From assembly GCF_043555935.1 (NCBI RefSeq), contig NZ_JBIGIB010000005.1, positions 62,001 through 126,000 of the forward strand: 64,000 bases of DNA. Reading direction: 5' to 3'. Positions 17,966 through 26,900 of this stretch are shown here, piece after piece. The notes beneath the pieces are model-generated. The model made no database searches and was not told the DNA's origin. It saw only the letters and a program-made list of their open reading frames with translations. Position numbers and translations under genes: made by a program. This DNA comes from Pelomonas baiyunensis. GTDB lineage: Bacteria; Pseudomonadota; Gammaproteobacteria; Burkholderiales; Burkholderiaceae_C. Each line of letters begins with the position of its first letter. The stretch's first letter is position 1.

Positions 17966-19645
17966 TCAGCGGCGTTCGGCCGGGCCCGCCAGGCGCACCG
18001 TGTCTGGCTCCACCAGGCCGTGGCCGTAGACGCGGTCCCAGCCTGGCTCGCCCAGGTCGCGTGCGTGGCGGGCCAGATCGGCCACCGCGTCGGCGGCGCG
18101 CCGCGCGTCAGGGGCAGGCAGGCGCTGGGCCAGCGCTGCGGCTACCACCGGCGCGGCGAACGAGGTGCCGCGCCACACGCGCCGGCTGCCGTCGGGGCCG
18201 TCCAGTTCCACCACGCCCAGGGCCGAGAAGGCGACGTGCTCGCCCCGGCCAGCCTCCAGCAGCACGCGGCCTTGCGCGTCCACCCCAGTCACGCCCACCA
18301 CACCGGGGTAGGCGGCGGGGTACAGCGGCGGGGCGGCCGGGCCGTCGTTGCCAACGGCCGCCACCAACAGGTGCCCGCGCGCCAGAAAGGCTGCCACCAC
18401 GGCGGCCATCACCCGGTTGTGCGGGCCCACCGCGCTCAGGTTCACCACCGGCACCCGGGCCTGCGCCATCTGCTGCAGCGCGGTGGCCATGGCATCCACC
18501 GCGCCCGGGCCGCAGCCCAGGTCGGCGGCATGCAGCACGGCCGGCCGCCCGGCCTGGCGCAACTGCCGCACCAGCACGCGCGCCACGGCGGTGCCGTGGC
18601 CCCGGGGCAGCTCGGCGGCGGGCTCGGGGCAGCGCCAGGCCTGCACGTGCGCGTCCATGAGTTCCGGCGCGGGCTCCAGGGCTTCGTCGATCAAGCCCAC
18701 ATGCAACAGGGCCGGCGGTGGGCCGGGGCGCGAAGGGGCCGCGGGCGGCGGCGGGGCCGGGCGGGGCGCTGAGGCGTTGTTCGGCGCGGCTTCGGCACGG
18801 CCGCTGTCCAGCATCAGATGGTTGAAGTCCACCTCCGCCCGCGGGAACCATTGGCTGACCTGTGCCACGGCGTCGGCCAGCGCCATGCCCGCCGGTGGGC
18901 GCAGCACCACCAGGCGGCGGCCCAGCACCTCGCGCTCGCGCAGCACGGTGAAGCCGGAGGTGTGCAGCGCCGGCGGCCACACGGCGCGCTCCGGCAACCA
19001 CAGCGTCACTTCGGCGCGACGCACCGCAGCGCCTGCAGGGTCGCGCTCCAGGGCCCAGGGCAGGGCGCTCAACAGGCGCTCCACGCGTTCGGCCCGTTCG
19101 CTCCGCTCCGGCCGCTCCGCCCGGGGCGGGCGGGCCTCGGCGTCACCGGGCTTGGGCATGGTGCGGGTGTCGTCGCGCGGGTCTCGGGCGTCGCGAGCTT
19201 CACCGTCGCGGCGTGCCGGAGTGGTGGTGTTGCTGGGGGCATCGCCCTCGCGCGGTGGGGCGGGCGTCGTCGACGTGGTGGCCGGCGTGGCGGTGTCCTT
19301 GGCAGGTGCGTCTTTGGCGGGTGCGTCTTTGGTGGGAAGGTCTTTGGCCGGAGCGTCGCGGCCGGTGGGGCGTGCGGCGTCTTGCGCGTCGCGGGTGGGT
19401 TGAGTGGTGGGCAGGCCGGTCGGGCGCTCGACCGGGCGATCCGTGGGCAGGCTCGGGCGTGTCCAGCTGCCCGTACTCCCGGTCGTTCCTGCACCGGTCC
19501 CCGCACCCATCGGCCGCACCGTCGGGCCGCCGGCGGCACCCCCGCCAGCCCCTGCGCCTGCCCACGTCAGCCCTGCGGCTGCGCACAGCCACGCCGCGAG
19601 CCCCAAGGCGGCACGGCGGCGGGGCCAACGGTTCAAAGCGTCCAT
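17966..19645 (-). CDS. exported S8 (subtilisin-like) serine protease
   Basis: 559-residue protease. After a hydrophobic signal segment (residues 12-36), residues 40-190 are a low-complexity Pro/Thr/Asp/Arg/Lys region with KDAPA repeats. The catalytic domain carries Asp320 (GLIDEA), His350 (GHGTAVA), oxyanion Asn433 (VGND) and Ser495 (GTSFAAP). It overlaps the preceding small gene by 13 bp and belongs to the operon sigma - anti-sigma - small protein - protease. That context suggests the protease, or its export, is controlled by the sigma factor, or that it acts in the envelope signal. The disordered region may be a wall-spanning linker. Confidence 0.85.
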   Translation of the reverse strand: MDALNRWPRRRAALGLAAWLCAAAGLTWAGAGAGGGAAGGPTVRPMGAGTGAGTTGSTGSWTRPSLPTDRPVERPTGLPTTQPTRDAQDAARPTGRDAPAKDLPTKDAPAKDAPAKDTATPATTSTTPAPPREGDAPSNTTTPARRDGEARDARDPRDDTRTMPKPGDAEARPPRAERPERSERAERVERLLSALPWALERDPAGAAVRRAEVTLWLPERAVWPPALHTSGFTVLREREVLGRRLVVLRPPAGMALADAVAQVSQWFPRAEVDFNHLMLDSGRAEAAPNNASAPRPAPPPPAAPSRPGPPPALLHVGLIDEALEPAPELMDAHVQAWRCPEPAAELPRGHGTAVARVLVRQLRQAGRPAVLHAADLGCGPGAVDAMATALQQMAQARVPVVNLSAVGPHNRVMAAVVAAFLARGHLLVAAVGNDGPAAPPLYPAAYPGVVGVTGVDAQGRVLLEAGRGEHVAFSALGVVELDGPDGSRRVWRGTSFAAPVVAAALAQRLPAPDARRAADAVADLARHARDLGEPGWDRVYGHGLVEPDTVRLAGPAERR

Positions 19646-19821
19646 GCCTCATCATCGCCGCGGCAGCCCCCGGGCTCGGGGTCGGGCACGTCGGTCCAGG
19701 TGCGCGACATCAGGTCCAGCCAGCGCAGCGGGGCGGCGGGCGCCTGGGCGTGGGCCCACAGCGCGGCCGCCGTCAGCAACGTCAGGCCGAGCAGCTTGAG
19801 GTGGCGGGGCGACGGCTTCAT
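19633..19821 (-). CDS. small membrane or exported protein in sigma operon
   Basis: 62-residue ORF with one hydrophobic stretch (LLGLTLLTAAALWAHAQA) that reads as a signal peptide or membrane anchor, followed by an acidic C terminus. Its ATG overlaps the anti-sigma stop (ATGA) and its 3' end overlaps the protease start, so it is placed exactly like a translated gene. No family recognised. Confidence 0.6.
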   Translation of the reverse strand: MKPSPRHLKLLGLTLLTAAALWAHAQAPAAPLRWLDLMSRTWTDVPDPEPGGCRGDDEAWTL

Positions 19822-20630
19822 GGACGCCAGCCTCCGTCACGTGCGGCGCGCTCCTGCGGGGCGTCCAGCGTCAGGCCGGAGATGCGCCGTTCCACGGCCT
19901 CCAGAACCGTGGCGGGCAGGTCTCCGCTGGCCAGCCGCAGGCCTGTGGAAGGGCTGGGGGCCGTGGAGGGCGGCGTGGCCAGCACTGCCACCTGCCAGTC
20001 CGCCCCGCGGCGGCATGCCAGGCCTGAGCCGGCGGGGGATGCGAACGTGCGGCAGAACTGGCCGTCGTGGTCCTTGAAGCTCAGCAGCACGCGCACCGGG
20101 CCGTGGCCCGGCTCGCTGGCCAGGCTCTGCTGCAGGCTGCGTTCCAGCGCGCCGCGCGCCACCAGGCGCCCGTCGGCTTGGGCCAGCAGGGTTTCGGCGC
20201 CTGGCTGGGGCTGCCACAGCACCGCGCCCACCCCCAGCGCCACCACCACGCTGGCCGCCAGCCCGCCCCAGCGGGCCCAGCCCCTCCAGCCGGCGCGTCG
20301 ATCGGCCGGTGCGGGTGGCGTCCTCCGGGCGTCCGGCCAGGTCAGCACCTGGGCCGTCTGCAGCCCCTCGCCGCGGGCTGCGGCCTGCAGCGCCGCCGGC
20401 ACGGTGTCGCCCAGTTCAGGCGCAAATGCGTGGCGCAACTGGACGGTCAGGGCTTGCAGCTGGGCGACGCGCTCGCGCGCTTGCGGGTCGCCCGCCAATT
20501 GCGCCTGCACCCGGGCGTGTGCCGAGGCGTCCAGCTCACCGTCCACCCAGGCCATCAACACCTCGTCACTCAGGGGCAAGGTGTCGGGCGATGTGGGCCA
20601 GCGGGGCGCGGCGTCGTTCAGGTCGCGCAT
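19818..20630 (-). CDS. membrane anti-sigma factor
   Basis: 270-residue protein. The N terminus (DEVLMAWVDGELDASAHARVQAQL) is the zinc-less anti-sigma/RseA-like sigma-binding helical domain. A single transmembrane helix (GGLAASVVVALGVGAVLW, about residues 123-140) precedes a periplasmic domain of about 130 residues. It overlaps the sigma gene by 13 bp. It is expected to hold the sigma factor inactive at the membrane until a periplasmic signal, perhaps involving the downstream protease. Confidence 0.82.
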   Translation of the reverse strand: MRDLNDAAPRWPTSPDTLPLSDEVLMAWVDGELDASAHARVQAQLAGDPQARERVAQLQALTVQLRHAFAPELGDTVPAALQAAARGEGLQTAQVLTWPDARRTPPAPADRRAGWRGWARWGGLAASVVVALGVGAVLWQPQPGAETLLAQADGRLVARGALERSLQQSLASEPGHGPVRVLLSFKDHDGQFCRTFASPAGSGLACRRGADWQVAVLATPPSTAPSPSTGLRLASGDLPATVLEAVERRISGLTLDAPQERAARDGGWRP

Positions 20631-21136
20631 GGTTGTTTCTCCTCCGGCGCCAGCAGCGCCTGCAACTGTTCACGGGCCCGCGCGAGGCGACTGGTCAGCG
20701 TGCCCATGGGCACCCCCAAGGCCTCTGCGGCCTCCTTGTAGGAGAGCCCTTCCACCAGCACCAGGGCCACGGCGGCGCGGTGGTCTTCGCTCAGCTGTGC
20801 CACGGCCTGCCGCACCGCGATCGCGTCCACCGGCGACGGCGCGCCCGCGGTGGCCGCCAGGGCTTCGTCGGTGTCTGCCACCAGCACCTGCGCCTGGCGC
20901 TGCCGGGCGCGCACCTCGTCGATCCAGGCGTTCTGCATGATCCGAAAAATCCAGCTGTCCAGGCGCGTCCCCGGCTCCCACCGGGCCTGGTGCTGCCAGG
21001 CGCGCGCCAGCGCCAGCTGCACCAGGTCGTCGGCGTCCTGGGCGTGCCCGGTCAGCAGCCGCCCAAAGCGCCGCAGCCGCGGCACCAGGGCCGACAGCGA
21101 CGCGCCGAAAGAAGGGGTGTCGTGCATTGAATTCAT
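20618..21136 (-). CDS. ECF-type RNA polymerase sigma factor
   Basis: 172-residue sigma-70 family ECF factor. Region 2 is seen in DADDLVQLALARAWQH and WIFRIMQNAWIDEVR, and region 4 in VLVEGLSYKEAAEALGVPMGTLTSRLARAREQL. The frame extends to a TTG at 21151; ATG codons at 21136 and 21127 are both possible starts and none has a strong ribosome-binding site. It heads a four-gene overlapping operon with its anti-sigma factor. Target genes are unknown. Confidence 0.88.
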   Translation of the reverse strand: MNSMHDTPSFGASLSALVPRLRRFGRLLTGHAQDADDLVQLALARAWQHQARWEPGTRLDSWIFRIMQNAWIDEVRARQRQAQVLVADTDEALAATAGAPSPVDAIAVRQAVAQLSEDHRAAVALVLVEGLSYKEAAEALGVPMGTLTSRLARAREQLQALLAPEEKQPCAT

Positions 21137-21254
21137 GACATGCACGCACAACGTGCAAGCGCCCCAGTTTCTTCCCTGGCGGGTTCATCCCGGCCGTTCG
21201 ACCTCGTCCGCGCGGCGTCTTGAACGCGGCCAAAGCAAGAATTTCAAGAAAGTC

Positions 21255-21284
21255 TTGCCACTCGGTCAAAAACCGATATATACT
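21255..21284 (+). promoter_or_regulatory. promoter of initiator tRNA gene
   Basis: A -35 element TTGCCA (21255-21260) and a -10 element TATACT (21279-21284) are separated by 18 bp, and the -10 ends 12 nt before the mature tRNA. Both hexamers are close to sigma-70 consensus. The adjacent sigma gene is transcribed the other way. Confidence 0.75.
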
Positions 21285-21296
21285 GCTAGCTTCAGT

Positions 21297-21373
<77 letters not shown>

Positions 21374-21402
21374 AGAAATAATGAGTCCTGACAAGGGCTT
21401 AG

Positions 21403-21432
21403 CAAAGCCCGCCCAGTGCGGGCTTTGTCGTT
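21403..21432 (+). terminator. terminator-like hairpin after tRNA-fMet
   Basis: CAAAGCCCGC (21403-21412) pairs perfectly with GCGGGCTTTG (21418-21427) around a 5-nt loop, followed by TCGTTT. Placed 30 bp after the tRNA, it fits a rho-independent terminator with an imperfect T tract. Confidence 0.75.
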
Positions 21433-21485
21433 TCTGGGCGCCGTGGCCCATGTGTGGCCCACCGGTGGCCTGGGCTTGGCCCACC

Positions 21486-21862
21486 CGTCAGTTGCACCTA
21501 GCCTCGATGACCATTGGGTCATAGCCCGAGGCAACAAGCGCCTCGTCGAGGCGAGGTGCCCCGGTCGTCGGGATGGCTGCCGGGCGCAGTCCGAGGCCCC
21601 TTAATGATGCGCGGCTACTAAATCTGCCGGCGGCCGTTCGGCGGCGTACGTGGCGCGCCATGGCTAGAGAAAAGGCTGTCGACGTCTTGACTGCCGGCTG
21701 ACGCCGGCGGAAAGGCTGGGGCCTAAACCCGCGGTCGACGCGGGCTCATGGGCCCAGCTCCCCGCTGGAGGTTGCCCAATCAAACCTCACCGAGCCGCCC
21801 GCCTTAGGCGGGAAAGTGGCTCTGGCTTGCGACGCGACAACACCCAGACGTCCTTACGCGCC
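21486..21862 (+). ncRNA. structured RNA, candidate HEARO/omega RNA without iscB
   Basis: An ORF-free, GC-rich stretch with at least six hairpins in series. GCCTCG (21501-21506) pairs with CGAGGC around an inner ATGACC/GGTCAT stem; GCCGGC-TGAC-GCCGGC is at 21693-21708; CCCGCG/CGCGGG (21728-21744) sits inside a GCTGGG/CCCAGC stem. GAGGTT/AACCTC (21768-21788) and GAGCC/GGCTC (21792-21822, with inner CCCGCC/GGCGGG) follow. Segments such as CATAGCCCGAGGC and GGATGGCTGCCGGGC recall, from memory, the conserved core of HEARO RNAs, the omega RNAs that guide IscB nucleases. No iscB or other RuvC/HNH gene follows, so it would be an orphan. That it is structured is clear; the class is a moderate-confidence inference and both ends are approximate. 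Confidence 0.55.
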
Positions 21863-21870
21863 GGCTAGGT

Positions 21871-22113
21871 ATGGGCGTGACGGATGCAGGAACTTTCTCC
21901 TCACTGAGCTTTGGGGCACTGGAGCAACTGGGCTTGGTCAGCCGGTTCGCGTACGCCGATCTGCTGCGCGATGCTGGCCGCCCGACTCTGCTGATCTTGG
22001 ATGACGCAATGGTGCACAGCGACACAGAGCGCCTGACCCATATGAAGCGCGTGCTGTTCGATGCCGCGCAGCGTCACCAGGTTCTGTTCTTCACCTGCCA
22101 TCCGGACAACTAG
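21871..22113 (+). pseudogene. C-terminal fragment of a YhaN-like ATPase
   Basis: 80 codons reading FGALEQLGLVSRFAYADLL, then a hydrophobic strand ending in the Walker B-like LLILDDAMVHSD, and VLFFTCHPDN at the end. This is the layout of the C-terminal ATPase half of SMC/RecF-like proteins of the YhaN type (signature motif, Walker B, final strand with His). The other several hundred residues, including Walker A, are absent, so it is a remnant left by rearrangement. It lies on the same strand as the structured RNA just upstream. Confidence 0.6.
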
Positions 22114-22469
22114 CGCGACATGGGCGTGCCATGTCGGGCGATCGCCGGCGGATGAGTGGGCCTAAGCATTTGGGCTGCTTCAGATAGGCAGGAAAGTTTT
22201 ACTTCCGAGCGGTACTGAATCGGGAGCAGGGTCAAGTTGGCCTCAGCGCGCAGCCGATGTCGGCGCTACCTGCGTAGGGCGCTGCGGCCATCCGCACCAC
22301 ATCCCGCCATGCGACATCGCACCTACGCACGCTGTCGGCACGCCCTGCTTCACGTCGGCGACGACGCACCGCCACTGTTCCACGACGATGGTCTCGAGTG
22401 GAATAAGTCGCCTCAAGCGGCAAGTGCTGACGGCCTACCAATCGGATACTGAACTGATATCGCAGTACC
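22114..22469 (+). other. no gene seen
   Basis: About 355 bp between the ATPase fragment and the convergent 421-residue gene. It has short ORFs (about 70 codons) in several frames with no recognisable sequence. GTACTGAATCGGGAGC near 22212 resembles GTACTGAGTCGGGAGC near 59028 in another intergenic region; significance unknown. Confidence 0.4.
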
Positions 22470-23735
22470 TTAAGCGGCGATCTTGAAATAGGCTATGGAA
22501 GCGGAGTCAGGCGCATCATCGACGCAGAACGCTTGTCGGTACTCGTGAATTGACGCACCAATCAACGCGCCGGATTCATACTCAAGCGAGTGCCCATTGA
22601 GCCGGTCCATGTCTTCAGCCACTTGATCGAGCATCCCAAAAAATCGCATCGCGTCGGGGCTGACGGTTGAGACGCGAATCGGTTCTGGCTTTGCCGTGCC
22701 ACCAGAAATCTTTGTCGGAAATGGCCACGGTGACACGCCGGCAATGATCGTTCCTGCAATCTTAAGCGCCGCGCCAGCATCAATATGCTCGCCGCCAGAA
22801 TTGGAGGGATCGGCCTTTTCTTCAATTGTGTTTCGCATATCGACCAGGTCCAGAATGCCATTCGCACGGAAACGACGCACGAGCGAGTCTAAGCGGCCTG
22901 TAGATAACGATCCGTTCTTGCTTGTATGCCCCAAGAGTTCGACGACCCCAAGTCCTTGTCCAATGCCTGCAAGACCGAGGGTTGTATACAGGCCGTTTAG
23001 CACGGAATAGTCTTGCTTCAGCGCAGCGGCCGCAGAAAGTAGGTCATTGGCCTCAGCACTTATCGACGCACACAATGCACTAGCGGCAACTGCTTGCCTG
23101 AGTCGGATTGCTGTCGTCGCGGCACTTGAATCAAAGTTGAAGCCGGCGTCCGTTTGTCGAGACTTTCTAATCCCTTCAACAGCCTCGTCCGTTTCCCGGC
23201 GCGCCAGTAAAACAAGCTTTTCCTTGGCTTCATTGGCAGAGTGCAGAGCGTTTTCAAGTCGCATTACTCGCTGCGTGCTGCCAGGCTCTAGGAATTGACT
23301 GCTCCACGCCAAGTTGGCAGCGCTGCTTAAGGCAGCGCTCAATTCCATTTCTTTCCACTCCGCGATCTGGTTAAGTGCGTGCAGGGTCTGCGCAAAGCCG
23401 AGTTCCACAGTCCAGTGGAGTTTTGCAATTCGCGACTCAATTTCGTTCAGCTTGTTGCTGATGTGATCAAGTTTTCCTTCAATCTTGTCCAGTTTGCGAA
23501 GCGTCGCGATGCCGAAGCCGACGGTAGCGCCCAAGTTCAGGATGCTGGCGGCGCTACCCACTGAGCCGAGAAGTTCGAGCGCTTTTCCGCCCCCCGACGT
23601 CCCAGTTTCCCTCAGCCATGTGACTACCTGACCAGTAGCTCGTTCCCGAACGACGCCACCGACTCGCTCGTATTGCCCAAGGGCAATCCGGCCTGCAATG
23701 TCTGTCGGGATGTCAAAGACAACGGATGTCTGCAT
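22470..23735 (-). CDS. unknown protein with hydrophobic helix and coiled coil
   Basis: 421 residues, no family recognised. Residues 50-80 form a glycine/alanine-rich hydrophobic segment (LGSVGSAASILNLGATVGFG), followed by a heptad-like helix (LRKLDKIEGKLDHISNKLNEIESRI). The middle is mostly helical and Ala/Leu/Glu-rich; the C terminus is mixed. The layout suggests a membrane-associating helical protein. It is the last gene on the minus strand after hsdR (172 bp gap), so it may be part of the restriction operon, or an independent cargo gene. Its AT content is higher than that of the core genes. Confidence 0.6.
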   Translation of the reverse strand: MQTSVVFDIPTDIAGRIALGQYERVGGVVRERATGQVVTWLRETGTSGGGKALELLGSVGSAASILNLGATVGFGIATLRKLDKIEGKLDHISNKLNEIESRIAKLHWTVELGFAQTLHALNQIAEWKEMELSAALSSAANLAWSSQFLEPGSTQRVMRLENALHSANEAKEKLVLLARRETDEAVEGIRKSRQTDAGFNFDSSAATTAIRLRQAVAASALCASISAEANDLLSAAAALKQDYSVLNGLYTTLGLAGIGQGLGVVELLGHTSKNGSLSTGRLDSLVRRFRANGILDLVDMRNTIEEKADPSNSGGEHIDAGAALKIAGTIIAGVSPWPFPTKISGGTAKPEPIRVSTVSPDAMRFFGMLDQVAEDMDRLNGHSLEYESGALIGASIHEYRQAFCVDDAPDSASIAYFKIAA

Positions 23736-23907
23736 TTGAGATATGCCTTTTCGTATCGGCTTGCGGGCTCAACGTTTCCAGCCCAAGTATGTGCTGCCCC
23801 CTGGCGGCGTCAAAGACGCCCAGTGTCGATTTTTGGATGGGTCGTGAATTCTTGGGTCATCCATACGGACACGCAGTTGTCTTCCGCTGGTCACATCTCT
23901 TGGCACT

Positions 23908-26900
23908 TCACGACCAACTCTCCCCCAACGCCTGCGCCTGCTGCAACACCAGCTCCACCGCCGCGTCCTGCATATCCGGCGGGTACTTGTACTTGCGCAG
24001 GATGCGTTTGACCATCAACCGCAGGCTGGCGCGCACGCTCTCGCGCTCTGACCAGTCCACGCTCAGGTTCTTGCGCAGGTTCTCGGTCAGCTCGTGGGCG
24101 ATCTTCTTCAGAGTCTCGTCGGCCAGTTCCCTGACGGCCGACTCGTTGTTGGCCAGCGCGTCATAGAAGCGGACCTCGTCATCGGTCAGCCCCAGGGCCT
24201 CGCCGCGTGACGCTGCCTCGCGGAATTTCTTGGCCATCTCGACCAGCTCTTCCATGACCTGCGCGGTCTCGATCGAGCGGTTCTGGTAGCGGGTGATGAC
24301 GTTGCCCAGCAGCTCGGAGAACTTCTTCTGTTGCACGACGTTGCTGGCGAACTTGGACTTGATCTCGCCTTCCAGCAGACGCTCCAGCAGTTCCACCGCC
24401 AGATTGCGCTCGGGCAGGTTCTTCACCTGGGCCAGGAACTCGTCATCGAGCAGGCCGATGTTGGGCTTGTCCAGGCCGACCGCATCGAAGATGTCCACGA
24501 CGGCGTCGGACACAACGGCCTGGCTGATGATCTGCCGGATGGCCTGCTCGCGCTGCTCGTCGGTCTTCTTCTGCTGCGAGATGTCGCGCTTGGTCAGGAT
24601 CACCTTGACGGCCTGCAGGAAGGCCACTTCCTCGCGCACGGCCTTGGCCTCGTCCAGCGTGCAGCACAGCGTGAAGGCCTTGCTCATCGCCAGGGCGGCG
24701 TCGGCAAAGCGCTTCTTGCCGTCGCGATTGCCTTCGGTCTTCAGGCCCAGCACATGGTTGGCAGCACCCGCCAAGGTCTTGTGGCCGCCGGTCAGGAAGC
24801 CGCTCCAGTCGTAACCGTGAAGCATGGCCCGCAGCACATCCAGCTTCTCGGCCAGCACCGCATAGGCCTCATGCGCATCGACGGTCGGCCGGCCTCGGCC
24901 CTGGCTGGCCGTGTACTCGCGCATGGCCGCCTTCAGCTCGTTGCCGATGCCGATGTAGTCCACCACCAGGCCGCCCTGCTTGTCCTTGAACACGCGATTC
25001 ACGCGGGCAATCGCCTGCATGAGGTTGTGGCCCTTCATCGGCTTGTCCACGTACATGGTGTGCACGCAGGGCGCATCGAAGCCGGTGAGCCACATGTCGC
25101 GCACGATCACGAGCTTGAGCGGGTCGGTCGGGTCCTTGAAGCGCTTCTCCAGTCGCTTCTTGACCTGGCTGCTGTAGATGTGGGGGCGCAGCAGCACTTT
25201 GTCGCTGGCCGAGCCGGTCATGATGATCTTGACCGCACCCTTCTCGGGGTCCGGGTCGTGCCAGGCTGGCCGCAGCTTGATGATCTCGTCGTAGAGGTGA
25301 ACGCAGATGTCGCGGCTCATCGCGACGACCATGGCCTTACCGCGCTGGGCGCAGTCGCGGGCCTCGAAGTGCGTCACCAGATCAGCCGCCACGCTGGCCA
25401 CGCGCGGGCCGGCACCGACGACCTTCTCCAGCGCCGCCCAACGGCTCTTGAGCTTGGCCTGGGTGCTTTCCTCTTCGTCCTCGGCCAGCTCATCCACCTC
25501 ATCGTCGATGGTGGGCAGCTCTTCATCCTTCAGACGCAGCTTAGCCAGGCGCGACTCGTAGTAGATGGCGACCGTGGCGCCATCTTCCTTGGCCTGCTGC
25601 ATGTCGTAGACATGGATGTAGTCGCCGAACACGGCACGCGTGTCGCGGTCGGCCGCGGAAACCGGCGTGCCGGTGAAGGCCACGAAAGTGGCATGGGGCA
25701 GGGCATCGCGCAGATGCTGGGCGTAGCCGACTTGGTACTTGGTCTTGTACGCAGGGGACTCAAAATCCCCCGCCGTATGCGCCGGCTCGGCCCCGTCGGT
25801 GGTCAGGGTGCTTGATGCAGACCCGCCTCGAACCTTGACCTCCTTGAGCTTGGCCTCGAAGCCGTACTGGGTCCGGTGGGCCTCGTCGGCGATGACGACG
25901 ATGTTGCGTCGGTCGGAGAGCATGGGGAACAGGTCCTCATCCTCGCCGGGCATGAACTTCTGTATCGTCGCGAAGACGATGCCGCCAGACGGCCGATTGC
26001 TCAGCAGCGTGCGCAGCTCCTGCCGCGTGGTCGCCTGCACCGGCTGCTCGCGCAGCAGGTCCTGAGCCAGGCTGAACACGCCGAACAGCTGGCCGTCGAG
26101 GTCATTGCGGTCGGTGATCACGACGATGGTCGGGTTCTCCATCGCCGGCTCTTGCATCACCCGAGCCGCAAAGCAGGTCATGGTGATGCTCTTGCCGCTG
26201 CCCTGGGTGTGCCACACCACGCCACCCTTGCCGCGCAATGCCGCGCTGCTGTCCGGCCGCGAGGCCGCTACCACATGCGCGATGGCTGCCCGCACCGCAT
26301 GGAACTGGTGATAGCCAGCGATCTTCTTGATCAGCCGCCCGTCGTCCTCGAAGAGCACGAAGTAGCGCAGGTAGTCCAGCAGCATCGCCGGGGCCAGCGC
26401 GCCGCGCACCAGCGTCTCCAGCTCGTTGAACAGGCCCAGCGGGTCCAGGTCTGCGCCGCTGATCGTGCGCCATTGCTGGAAGCGCTCTTCATCGGCCGAC
26501 AGCGAGCCCATCCGTGCCTCGCTGCCGTCCGAGATCACCAGCACCTCGTTGTACTGGAACACGTCGGGGATCTGGGCCTTGTAGGTCTGAATCTGGTCGA
26601 AGGCCTTCCAGATGTCGGCATGCGTGTCGGCCGGGTTCTTCAGCTCGATCAGTACCAGCGGCAGGCCGTTGACGAAGAGCACGATGTCCGGCCGGCGCGT
26701 GTGGTGCGCGCCCTTGATCGTGAACTGGTTGACTGCCCACCATTCGTTGGCGGCCACATCGCCCCAGTCGACCAGGCGGACGAAGTCGCCGCGCGTCTCG
26801 CCGTCCTTCTGGTACTGCACCGGCACGCCGCTGACCAGCAGCTTGTGGAAGGCACGGTTGGCCGAGAGCAGGGCGGGGATGCCCAGGTCCAGCACCTGCG

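Noticed and set aside
21792..21822. Hairpin GAGCC...GGCTC considered as group II intron domain V
   Set aside because: Length and bulge pattern differ from domain V, the catalytic triad position is not convincing, and no reverse transcriptase or other intron domains are present.
21480..21860. Structured region considered as permuted tmRNA or RNase P RNA
   Set aside because: No alanine tRNA-like end, no tag-peptide frame and none of the conserved RNase P core segments are present.
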